From NCBI RefSeq assembly GCF_001543325.1, contig NZ_CP013355.1, positions 1,332,001-1,396,000 on the forward strand: 64,000 nucleotides of DNA, given 5' to 3'. Positions within the stretch are counted from its first letter, which is position 1. Every line of letters begins with the position of its first letter. The stretch is from Lutibacter profundi (GTDB taxonomy: Bacteria; Bacteroidota; Bacteroidia; Flavobacteriales; Flavobacteriaceae). The position numbers and the translations under genes are program-made. The notes under the pieces were generated by a model. That model did no database searches, was not told the DNA's origin, and saw only the letters and a program-made list of their open reading frames with translations. Of this stretch, positions 26,969 to 35,151 are shown piece by piece.

Positions 26969-28072
26969 ATGAAAAATTACCTTTTTTTGTTTTTTGTGTT
27001 TTTTTATAGTTTTTTGAGTTTCGCTCAAAATTTCACCAAAAGCAACAGCTATTTACAAACAGATTTTTTTTATGGAAAACTTATTGAACACGATAAAAAA
27101 CTTAAAACCGCTATCCAAAATAACCCTTATGGTTTTATGTTAAGTTGGAATACTAAAAATACAGAAAATTCAACATTTAATACACGCTATAATTTTCCTG
27201 AAAGAGGCTATACCTTCTTATATGAAAATTTTAATTCAACAGTTTTAGGTGAAGCCTATGGAGCTTATAGACATTATACCTATAATTTAACTCCCCAAAA
27301 AAAACAGCAACTAAACCTTACAAGTGCTTTTGGCCTGGCCTATACAACAAAGCCTTATAACCGTATTCGCAATAATCAAAACGTTGCTTTCGGATCAAAA
27401 TTATTGGTGTCTGCATATCTAAAATTACAATACTTTACTTTTTTTACCAATACTAATTTTGGACTTCGTGCTGGCTTAAGCTTAATACATTTCTCAAATA
27501 TTAGCTTTAAAAGTCCTAATTTAGGCATAAACACAGTAGCCTTTAACTTAGGTATAAATTATAAATTAAAGGCTATCGAAGTTCCTGTTTACAAAAAAAT
27601 AGACTCCAAAAATAAAATACGTTCCACAATACGTTACAACCTAATTCTTAGAGGTGGTTATAATGAATCTTTAGAAATTGATAGTGGTTTATTTCCTTTT
27701 TACACCATCACTTTTTATGGTAGTAAAATTATTAATAGCTATTCAGCTATAACAGCTGGTATTGACTTTTTTAATTCACCATTCCTTAAAAACTACATTG
27801 AAGATATTAATAAAAATGAAGGAAAAACGTACAATGAAACTAATTACAAAAGAGCTGGTGTTTTTATAGGACATGAACTAATTCAAAATAATTTTGCTTT
27901 TATTTCACAAATTGGATATACTTTTTATTATCCTTTTCCATACGTAAGCAGGGTTTATGAACGTTTTGGTTTTAAATATAATTTAAGTAACCACTTCTTT
28001 TCTGAAATTACAATGAAAGTGAATTTATTTAGAGCAGAATCTCTTGAATTTGGTATTGGATATAAATTTTAA
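26969..28072 (+). CDS. PagL-like acyloxyacyl hydrolase family outer-membrane protein, paralog 2
   Basis: 367 residues from ATG 26969 with signal MKNYLFLFFVFFYSFLSFAQ. It shares the plan of the preceding gene: YGKLIEHDKKL near residue 35, FGLAYTTKPYNR near 121, FGSKL near 141, LIHFSNISFKSPNLGINTVAFNLGINY near 172, RAGVFIGHEL, and a terminal FGIGYKF. In the PagL-like motif H174 and S176 are kept and the expected Glu is N188, the same substitution as in paralog 1. It begins ten bases after the stop of paralog 1 and is followed by the GIN-domain gene after eight bases, so the three genes (and perhaps dnaE) form one transcription unit. It arose by tandem duplication and has diverged strongly since. 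Confidence 0.62.
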   Translation: MKNYLFLFFVFFYSFLSFAQNFTKSNSYLQTDFFYGKLIEHDKKLKTAIQNNPYGFMLSWNTKNTENSTFNTRYNFPERGYTFLYENFNSTVLGEAYGAYRHYTYNLTPQKKQQLNLTSAFGLAYTTKPYNRIRNNQNVAFGSKLLVSAYLKLQYFTFFTNTNFGLRAGLSLIHFSNISFKSPNLGINTVAFNLGINYKLKAIEVPVYKKIDSKNKIRSTIRYNLILRGGYNESLEIDSGLFPFYTITFYGSKIINSYSAITAGIDFFNSPFLKNYIEDINKNEGKTYNETNYKRAGVFIGHELIQNNFAFISQIGYTFYYPFPYVSRVYERFGFKYNLSNHFFSEITMKVNLFRAESLEFGIGYKF

Positions 28073-28080
28073 ATTAAATA

Positions 28081-28824
28081 ATGAAAAAATTAGCATACAT
28101 AAGTTGTTTTATAGTACTAATAAGCTGTAACAAAGAAAATGTGAGTAATTGTTTACAAACGGCAGGAGAAATTGTACAACAAGAAATTACGGTTGACTCT
28201 TTTGATAAAATTTTAGTCAACAAAAGAGTTGAATTAATTATAACAGATGGCCCCGTTCAAAAGGTTGTGATAGAAACCGGTAAAAATTTATTGCCAGATG
28301 TTGAGGTAAAAGTAGTAAACAAACAATTAATTTTAACCAATAACAACACCTGTAATTTTTTTAGAGACTACGGACTAACAAAAATACACGTAACCTCTCC
28401 AAACATTAACACTATTAGAAACGCTTCTGAGCAACGTGTTATTTCAAATGGAACACTTACCTATCCTTTGTTATACCTTCGATCTTCTGGAGAGAAAAAG
28501 AAGTTTTTGGCCACTGGAGATTGGCACTTAACTATTGAAAATGAAAAAGTGATTATTTGGGGTAATGGTGTAGCCAATTTTTATATAAATGGTAGTTCTA
28601 ACAATTTAGATATAGGTTTTACAGATGGAGATACTCGTTTTGAAGGTAAAAATTTTATAGTACAAAATATTGATGTAAAAAATGTTAGCTCTAACGATAT
28701 TATAATTTACCCAGTAGAGAGTTTAACTGGCAGCATACACTCCGTTGGAGATGTAATATCATACAACAGGCCTCCAATAGTTGATGTAGAAATTTTAAGT
28801 AATGGAGCGTTAATTTTTAAGTAG
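28081..28824 (+). CDS. GIN-domain (DUF2807) lipoprotein
   Basis: 247 residues. The start MKKLAYISCFIVLISCNKEN has a lipobox with Cys16, so the protein is lipid-anchored. The body begins with EITVDSFDKILVNKRVELIITDGPVQKVVIETG, the usual opening of GIN-domain proteins, which form a right-handed beta-helix-like fold of repeated short strands (LLYLRSSGEKK, FEGKNFIVQNIDVKNVSSNDIIIYP). The family is common in Bacteroidota, often several per genome, and has no known enzyme activity; a cell-surface role is inferred. Its 3' end overlaps the convergent gldA by eight bases. Confidence 0.8.
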   Translation: MKKLAYISCFIVLISCNKENVSNCLQTAGEIVQQEITVDSFDKILVNKRVELIITDGPVQKVVIETGKNLLPDVEVKVVNKQLILTNNNTCNFFRDYGLTKIHVTSPNINTIRNASEQRVISNGTLTYPLLYLRSSGEKKKFLATGDWHLTIENEKVIIWGNGVANFYINGSSNNLDIGFTDGDTRFEGKNFIVQNIDVKNVSSNDIIIYPVESLTGSIHSVGDVISYNRPPIVDVEILSNGALIFK

Positions 28825-29710
28825 TTAAAGATCTAAACAAACTTTCTAAGTTTTTATTTATAGTTACTAACCTTAATATTTTAAGTCCGTTTTCATGTGC
28901 AAAATCAAAAACTTTTGAACGCATATCTTCAGTGGTATCAAAAGTTAAAATCCAACTAGTACTAAAACTGTTATCAGCTGATTTTAAATGAGGAATACCT
29001 ACTATAAATTGTTTTTCAACTTTAAAATCAAATTCAACTTCTATAATTTGTTCTTGATTTTTTTTCAGTTCAAGTAAATTTTTATCAGCAACTATCTCTC
29101 CTTTATTTATTAAAATAACACGGTCACATATAGCTTCTACTTCTTGCATAATATGTGTTGAGAATAGTATCGTTTTCTCTTTGCCTTCCTCTTTTATTAA
29201 ATGTCTAATTTCAACTAGTTGATTAGGATCTAAACCCGTTGTAGGTTCATCTAAAATTAATACTTCTGGCTTGTGTATTAATGCCGCTGCCAAACCAACT
29301 CTTTGCCTGTACCCTTTAGAAAGTTGATTTATTTTTTTATGCGCTTCAGAAGTTAGTCCAACTTTAGCAATTATTTCCTTAACTTCATTTTTAGGTGTTT
29401 TATAAATTGAAGCATTAAATAGCAAGTATTCTTTAACGTACATTTCTAAATAAAGTGGGTTGTGCTCAGGCAAGTAACCAATTCTTTTTTGTGCTTCAAG
29501 TTTTTGAGTAACAATATCAAAATCACTAACCAAAACCGTGCCTTCAGAAGCTTTTAAATAACCCGTAATAATTTTCATTAAGGTAGATTTTCCTGCGCCA
29601 TTTGGACCTAGAAATCCAACAATCTCCCCTTTCTTAATTGTAAAATTTACTGCTTTTAATGCAATTTGATTCCCATACAATTTGGTTATATTTTTTACTT
29701 CAATAGACAT
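28817..29710 (-). CDS. gldA: gliding motility-associated ABC transporter ATP-binding protein GldA
   Basis: 297 residues. It has the ABC ATPase motifs: Walker A GPNGAGKST (about residues 35-43), signature LSKGYRQRVGLAAALI (near 136), Walker B VLILDEPTTGLDP (near 156) and the switch His in STHIMQEVE. The length, the RIGYLPEHNPLYLEMYVKEYL segment and the C-terminal ending (ENGLKILRLVTINKNLESLFRSLT) match GldA, which works with the membrane proteins GldF and GldG in flavobacterial gliding; those genes are not in this window. A TATTTTTG box ends only four bases before the ATG, so the transcript may be nearly leaderless. Confidence 0.85.
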   Translation of the reverse strand: MSIEVKNITKLYGNQIALKAVNFTIKKGEIVGFLGPNGAGKSTLMKIITGYLKASEGTVLVSDFDIVTQKLEAQKRIGYLPEHNPLYLEMYVKEYLLFNASIYKTPKNEVKEIIAKVGLTSEAHKKINQLSKGYRQRVGLAAALIHKPEVLILDEPTTGLDPNQLVEIRHLIKEEGKEKTILFSTHIMQEVEAICDRVILINKGEIVADKNLLELKKNQEQIIEVEFDFKVEKQFIVGIPHLKSADNSFSTSWILTFDTTEDMRSKVFDFAHENGLKILRLVTINKNLESLFRSLTT

Positions 29711-29714
29711 TTAA

Positions 29715-29722
29715 CAAAAATA
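29715..29722 (-). promoter_or_regulatory. -7 box very close to the gldA start
   Basis: The minus strand reads TATTTTTG (TAnnTTTG) and ends four bases before the gldA ATG. With the usual 5-7 bases from box to transcription start, the transcript would begin at or near the A of ATG. Confidence 0.45.
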
Positions 29723-29800
29723 CATTTTAATTACAATTTACCTCCTATAGTTAACGTTGTATCCTAAATATATTTTACAGACCTTTGTCAAAAATTACAA

Positions 29801-29959
29801 ATGGGTTGTTTAAGAGTCATATTCTGTGTTATTTTCCCTCCACTGGCAGTAGTTGATAAAGGTTGTGGGTCTATTGTAATTGTATTTATTTTAACGTGTT
29901 TAGGATGGATACCTGGAGTTATTGCAGCTTTAATTATTAATAACAATCCTAATAACTAA
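29801..29959 (+). CDS. YqaE/PMP3 family small membrane protein
   Basis: 52 residues, two membrane helices. The reading MGCLRVIFCVIFPPLAVVDK, then GCGSIVIVFILTCLGWIPGVIAALIIN fits the PMP3/YqaE family pattern (PPLAV, Gly-Cys-Gly, LTxLGxxPG). The family stabilises membranes and potential under salt, cold and other stress in bacteria, fungi and plants; its mechanism is unsettled. The usual His-Ala after PGxx is replaced by Ile-Ala here. Its stop TAA shares its last base with the lipB start codon (TAATG), suggesting translational coupling. A TTG and a GACCTTTG box (29757-29759, 29780-29787, 20 bases apart) lie just upstream. Confidence 0.85.
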   Translation: MGCLRVIFCVIFPPLAVVDKGCGSIVIVFILTCLGWIPGVIAALIINNNPNN

Positions 29960-30651
29960 TGCAACAAATTAAATTATTAGACTTAGGTATAAAAAACTAC
30001 AAAGAAACTTGGGACTACCAAGAAACACTTTTTCAAAGTACCATTCAACTAAAAATTGAAAATCGGAAAAATAACACCAACGACAAAACTCCTAATTATT
30101 TTATTTTTGTAGAACACCCTCACGTATATACCTTAGGGAAAAGTGGTGATATTAACAATTTATTACTCACCGAAACACAATTAACTGAAAAAGGAATCGC
30201 TTTTTATAAAAGTAATCGTGGAGGCGATATAACGTACCACGGTCCCGGACAAATTATTGGGTACCCCATTTTAGATTTAGATAATTTTTTTGGAGACATC
30301 CACAAATACCTGCGTTTTTTAGAAGAAGTAATTATTAGAACTTTGGCTGAATACCATATAAAAGGTGAACGTAGTGAAGGTGAAACTGGTGTTTGGCTTG
30401 ATGTTGGCACCCCTTTTGCTCGTAAAATTTGTGCTATGGGAGTTCGAACTAGCAGATGGGTAACTATGCACGGCTTTGCGTTAAATGTGACTACTAATTT
30501 AGGTTATTTTGATCATATTATTCCCTGTGGAATTCGAGGAAAGGCCGTAACGTCTATGGAAGTTGAATTGAATAGAAAAATACCTTTTAAAGAAATAAAA
30601 GCTAAAATTTTAAAGCATTTTAAGGAATTGTTTGAGGTTGAGTTTAACTAA
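29959..30651 (+). CDS. lipB: octanoyl-[ACP]:protein N-octanoyltransferase
   Basis: 230 residues. LipB moves octanoate from acyl carrier protein to the lipoyl domains of 2-oxoacid dehydrogenases and GcvH, the first step of lipoate synthesis. The motifs are VEHPHVYTLGKSG near residue 51, GGDITYHGPGQIIGYPILDL near 88, the lysine-containing RKICAMGVR near 155 and the active-site Cys in IIPCGIRGKAVTS near 192. The ATG overlaps the stop of the yqaE-like gene by one base. lipA is not in the window. A short REP-like hairpin follows the stop. Confidence 0.95.
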   Translation: MQQIKLLDLGIKNYKETWDYQETLFQSTIQLKIENRKNNTNDKTPNYFIFVEHPHVYTLGKSGDINNLLLTETQLTEKGIAFYKSNRGGDITYHGPGQIIGYPILDLDNFFGDIHKYLRFLEEVIIRTLAEYHIKGERSEGETGVWLDVGTPFARKICAMGVRTSRWVTMHGFALNVTTNLGYFDHIIPCGIRGKAVTSMEVELNRKIPFKEIKAKILKHFKELFEVEFN

Positions 30652-30655
30652 TTAG

Positions 30656-30677
30656 CATTCCTGCAAAGGCAGGAATG
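30656..30677. repeat. REP-like hairpin after lipB
   Basis: CATTCCTGC (30656-30664) pairs perfectly with GCAGGAATG (30669-30677) around AAAG. It belongs to the 'bad-quality' CATTCCTGC palindromes frequent in Bacteroidota and may end lipB transcription. No gene is seen from here to 30857. Confidence 0.6.
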
Positions 30678-30856
30678 ACAGAAGCAAAAAAACTTTTCAA
30701 CTCATTAAGTTTTATACTCGAATGAACCTTCACAAAATGTACTATCTCATTCTTAATAAACAAGATTACCACAACATTTTATCAAAAACTTCGCAATAAC
30801 AGAGAACGTTTAACTTTGAAATAAATAACCACAAACTGAGAATTGAGAACTTGATA

Positions 30857-31909
30857 TTAATTCTCTTCGTTAAAATACACTTTATAAAATTTCATTTTTT
30901 TCTCTTCATCATACCCTTTTTCTAAATATTCATTTGCCGCATCTGGTGCGTCTATATCTAGTTTAATTTGGATATTTGTATCTAATTTAATTTCTGTTTT
31001 AATCTTTTGTTTTTGTTTTTTTAATACAATATCAGATACCGCAAATTGGTTTCGCACCAATACATTATTTACTGTTTCAAATTGTTTTTTATAATCGTCA
31101 AACAAGGGTATAAACTCTTCATTTTCATTAAAAACTTCCTCTTTAAAGCTGTTGATATTTACCAATTCATTTTCTTTAAAAAAATCAACTGTTTTAGCTA
31201 AAAATTTACTTTTTTCATAAACACCAAAATCTTCTTTTATAATTTCTTCTGAAAAATCTTTACACATTTCTATGTAATTTTGTGTATGCTGGTTGTTATC
31301 ATCAGCATATTTTACATTTAAAAAGTTATTTAACCAGTATTGAGCATCATAATTATTTGTATCAACACTTAACACCACTTTCCCTTCTGTATCTGATGAA
31401 TTGATAATTAAACAACCTTTATCTAGTTTTTTGGTGCTAATTCCTTTTTGAACAAACACGTCTAAACTCCCTTTTTCCATAAAGGTTTGAAAGAAGTTAA
31501 TTTTATTTTCAATTTTAAAAATACCAATAGCTTGTGTTAGTACTTCTTTATATTCTATATCTTCAAACAGCGCAATAATAACATCCCCAATTTTTATTTG
31601 TGCAGAGTTAGATTGCTCAAATAAGTGATTTACAATGTGTTTTGAGACATCAATAAACGCAGTTTCATCTTCAAAAATTTGTGATGAATAGTTGTTAAGT
31701 TCATTTAACTCAATGTTTGCATGGTGATTGAATCGAAAACTCTCCGTTACGTTTCCAAAGGGTTTTAATAAAAAAGGCTTCATTAGCTCGTAACTTTCTT
31801 CGTCAAAGGTTATTGTATTTTCCGAAAAAATATTGGTAGCACTATTAAACTTGTTTCCAACTTTATGGATAATGAATTTTGAAATTGCTGCTCGGTTTCT
31901 TTTAATCAT
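30857..31909 (-). CDS. nucleoid-associated protein (NdpA/YejK-like, PF04245 type)
   Basis: 350 residues, no signal peptide. The N-terminal segment MIKRNRAAISKFIIHKVGNKFNSA, SNSAQIKIGDVIIALFEDIEYKEV and AIGIFKIENKINFF (near residue 130) match the 37-kDa nucleoid-associated protein family, together with GCLIINSSDTEGKVVLSVDTNNYDAQYWLNNFL (near 170). E. coli YejK binds DNA and topoisomerase IV; the Bacteroidota members are uncharacterised. The C-terminal quarter is rich in Lys and Asp and ends LEKGYDEEKKMKFYKVYFNEEN. It is upstream of rnhB in sequence but transcribed on its own, 55 bases from the rnhB 3' end. Confidence 0.8.
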   Translation of the reverse strand: MIKRNRAAISKFIIHKVGNKFNSATNIFSENTITFDEESYELMKPFLLKPFGNVTESFRFNHHANIELNELNNYSSQIFEDETAFIDVSKHIVNHLFEQSNSAQIKIGDVIIALFEDIEYKEVLTQAIGIFKIENKINFFQTFMEKGSLDVFVQKGISTKKLDKGCLIINSSDTEGKVVLSVDTNNYDAQYWLNNFLNVKYADDNNQHTQNYIEMCKDFSEEIIKEDFGVYEKSKFLAKTVDFFKENELVNINSFKEEVFNENEEFIPLFDDYKKQFETVNNVLVRNQFAVSDIVLKKQKQKIKTEIKLDTNIQIKLDIDAPDAANEYLEKGYDEEKKMKFYKVYFNEEN

Positions 31910-31964
31910 CAGTTACATTTTTAACAAACGCAAATGTATTATTTTATGATGATTTTTAGGCTAA

Positions 31965-32567
31965 TTACAACTCTAATTTTAACTGTTGTGGCAATAATTT
32001 AAATGATTTTCTGTGATAGTTGGTAATCCCAAATTCTCGAATAGCATTTCGGTGCTGTTTTGTAGGGTACCCTTTATTTTTTTTCCAAAAATACTGAGGA
32101 AATTCTTCATCTAATTTTTGCATAAACTCATCTCTATACGTTTTTGCTAGTATTGAGGCTGCAGCAATACTCATGAATTTAGCATCACCTTTTACAATTG
32201 TTGTGTGTGGAATATTTTTATAAGCGTTAAACTTATTACCGTCAACAATAATATGCTCAGGTGTTATTTGCAGTTTTTCAATGGCTTTATGCATGGCCAA
32301 AATAGATGCTTGTAAAATATTTATTTTATCAATGGTATCTTCAAAAACATACGACACTTTAAAAGCTAAGGCATTTTCTTCTATAAATGGACGTACTAAG
32401 TTTCGTTGCTTTTCTGTTAACTGCTTTGAATCGTTTAATAATGGGTGCTTAAAATTATTAGGTAAAATAACTGCTGCAGCAACTACTGGACCAGCCAAAC
32501 ATCCTCTTCCCGCTTCATCTGTACCAACTTCTATTTTATTTTTTAAATAATATTTTTTTAGTCCCAT
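31965..32567 (-). CDS. rnhB: ribonuclease HII
   Basis: 200 residues, normal length. The enzyme nicks RNA-DNA hybrids and misincorporated ribonucleotides. The catalytic DEAGRG motif is at residues 18-23 ([20 protein letters not shown]), the third acidic residue is in HIIVDGNKF (near 107), and [21 protein letters not shown] (near 128) carries the last catalytic Asp. The end [10 protein letters not shown] is the usual RNase HII C-terminus. It is divergent from the porin gene, with 158 bases between. Confidence 0.96.
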   Translation of the reverse strand: MGLKKYYLKNKIEVGTDEAGRGCLAGPVVAAAVILPNNFKHPLLNDSKQLTEKQRNLVRPFIEENALAFKVSYVFEDTIDKINILQASILAMHKAIEKLQITPEHIIVDGNKFNAYKNIPHTTIVKGDAKFMSIAAASILAKTYRDEFMQKLDEEFPQYFWKKNKGYPTKQHRNAIREFGITNYHRKSFKLLPQQLKLEL

Positions 32568-32696
32568 AAATTAAAAACAACACACAAAATTAAAATTAAT
32601 TATTAAACCAACTACTTTTATTAAATACATCTAATTCAATTTTATTTTTTAAATTGGTACCTGCAATTTTGTAGACCCCATTTCGTTCAAATATTT

Positions 32697-32704
32697 TACC
32701 TTTG
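32697..32704 (+). promoter_or_regulatory. -7 box for the porin gene
   Basis: TACCTTTG matches TAnnTTTG, 21 bases before the ATG at 32726. It overlaps a possible upstream TTG start at 32702, which supports the later start. Confidence 0.55.
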
Positions 32705-32725
32705 CATCTTATCTTTACGTTTCTT

Positions 32726-34986
32726 ATGAAGAAAATATTTTTTGTAACATTGTTTGTCTTTTTTATTTTTAATGTGTCAGCACAAAGAAAATTGTTATCA
32801 AGAGCAGAAGGAAGATTATTTGAAAATGACACCACTTCATTTAATGAAGAGGTACAAATTAAATTAGATGGTTTAACAAAATATACCGATTATAAAATTA
32901 TTTCAATTAATAACGATACCACGCTTATTGATACTACATTAACGTTAAAGAAGTATTTTAAATTTAATTACCTTCGAAAAGATAATTTTGAATTATTACC
33001 ATTTCACAATCAGGGACAAACTTTTAATAAACTGGGATATAACTTTCAAAACAACTCTTTATTTCCAACAATTGGCGCTAATGCCAAACAATTTAATTAC
33101 TATAAAATTGAAGATATTTATTATTACAATGTTCCTACCCCAACTTCAGAAATATTATACAGAAGTGGTTTAGAACAAGGTCAGGTTTTAGATGCATTTT
33201 TAACTATGAATACTTCCAAACAGTTTAATTTTTCTCTAGCTTATAAAGGTTTGCGATCACTAGGTAAATATAGAAACACCTTGGCAAGCCACGGAAATTT
33301 TAGGGCAACTTTTAACTACCATACCAAAAATGAAAAATATTTTGTTAGAGGTCATTTTTCTTCTTTTGATTTAACAAACAATGAAAATGGTGGTTTAACA
33401 GAAGAAGCTATCCTGAATTTTGAAAGTAACGACCCTAATTATATTGATAGAGCAAGATTGGAAGTGAATTTTATAGATACTGAAAATTTACTAGAAGGAA
33501 AACGTTATTACATGGAGCAACTATTTACTGTTTTTTCCAAAAATAATAATATTGAAAAACACAATACTGTTATTTTAAACAAGCTAAAAAAATACAATGC
33601 TGTACTAACTCAAATTGAGAATTTAAAAAAAGATACTACCCTCTCTAAGAATAAAACCAAAAGAAAGGTTCCAAAAAAACGAAAAAAGCCTATCTTAAAT
33701 CTAAAAACTTCAATTACAAAACAACTTGCCATTCCAACTAAAAACAATGTAACGACTGATTCTTTAAGCATTGCTAAACTAGACTCCATTAAAAAAATAA
33801 ACAGTATTAAAATTGATTCTCTGTTAATAATAGCATCTAAAATTAAAACGGATTCAACTCAATTAATTACTTTGAATAAAAAATCATATCTCGATGTTAA
33901 ATTGGGACATACTTTTATGTATGAGACCAAACATTATCGTTTTAAACAAGCTTCAGTAACTCCTATTTTTGGAGAGGCTTTTAATTCAACCATAAACGAC
34001 CATACTTCATATCAAAAATCAAATAATCAATTTTTCTCCTAATAAATTCACCATACACAGGTGAACTAAAAGTTAAAACAACCTATTTTACGTATAACTA
34101 TCATTACAACAGTATATTATATTATGACAACCAAACTATCTCAGATAAATTAAAAGGAAATGCTATTGCCGCTGGTGCCGATTGGAAAATAAAGTTTGGT
34201 AATATTTATTTAAATGCTGATGCCTCTTCAATTATTGCCGGAGATATAACTGGAAATTCTATCAAAGCCAATGCTCTGTTTAAAAAAGATAGTATTTATA
34301 GTGTTAAAGGATTTGCTGAATTAACTTCAAAAACTCCCGATTTTAATACCCTTTTGTATCAAAGTGATTATGTAGATTACAATTGGCAAAACAATTTTAA
34401 CAATGAAAATATTTCACTTGTTGGTGTTGAATTTAAGTACCCTAAATGGGGAACTATAAAAGCCAGTTATAACTTAGTTGATAACTACACCTATTTTGAT
34501 GAAAACTCAAAACCTGTACAGGCTACAGAAACGTTGAATTACATCAAAGTAAAAGCCAATGCTAAAGTTAGTTATAAAAAATTTACATTAGACAATACCG
34601 TAATGTACCAAAAAGTTTCAAAAGGCGAATCGTTTTTTAGAGTTCCTGAATTGGTTACAAGAAACACACTATATTATGCCAGCTATGTATTTAAAGGGAA
34701 ACCTATGTACTTACAAACAGGAGTGACTTTTAAATATTTTACTTCATATAACATAAATGCTTATAACCCTTTACTAAGTGAATTTGTATTGCAAAACGAA
34801 ACCGAAATTGGAGATTTTCCAATATTAGATTTTTTTGTAAATGCACAAATTCGCAGAACTCGTATCTATTTTAAAGTTGAAAACTTTGGAGCAGGTTTTA
34901 CCGGCAGAAATTATTATTCAGCACCTAATTATCCTTACAGAGATTTAACGGTTCGGTTTGGTTTAGTTTGGAATTGGTTTATATAA
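32726..34986 (+). CDS. putative porin, interrupted by a one-base frameshift
   Basis: The 5' part (32726-34042) has a signal peptide (MKKIFFVTLFVFFIFNVSAQ) and the start of a beta-barrel typical of the Bacteroidota putative-porin family (SEILYRSGLEQGQVLDAFLTMNTSKQFNFSLAYKGLRSLGKY). It stops at 34040-34042 just after NNQFF. The continuation is in the -1 frame (LINSPYTGELKVKTTYFTYN...) and runs without a stop to 34986, ending in barrel strands and VRFGLVWNWF, a normal C-terminal aromatic outer-membrane signal. Reading the T5 run at 34031-34035 as T6 restores one protein of about 754 residues. A Lys/Thr/Pro-rich segment near residues 300-330 forms a soluble insert. Either a sequencing indel or recent inactivation. 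Confidence 0.75.
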
Positions 34987-35151
34987 AAAACTTTTATTCA
35001 TAAAAATAATCCTCCAAATATTTATAAACAAGTGCTATTAAACCCGTTGTGTTTTTTAATTTATTTGACACAAATGAATATCAGTCCGAGTTATTTTTGA
35101 TAGAAAATTGTAAATTTATAAACGAAATAGCTACAACAAGCTATTGAGCTA

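Noticed and set aside
32596-32835. Minus-strand reading between rnhB and the porin
   Set aside because: Overlaps the porin signal peptide and promoter; no conserved content.
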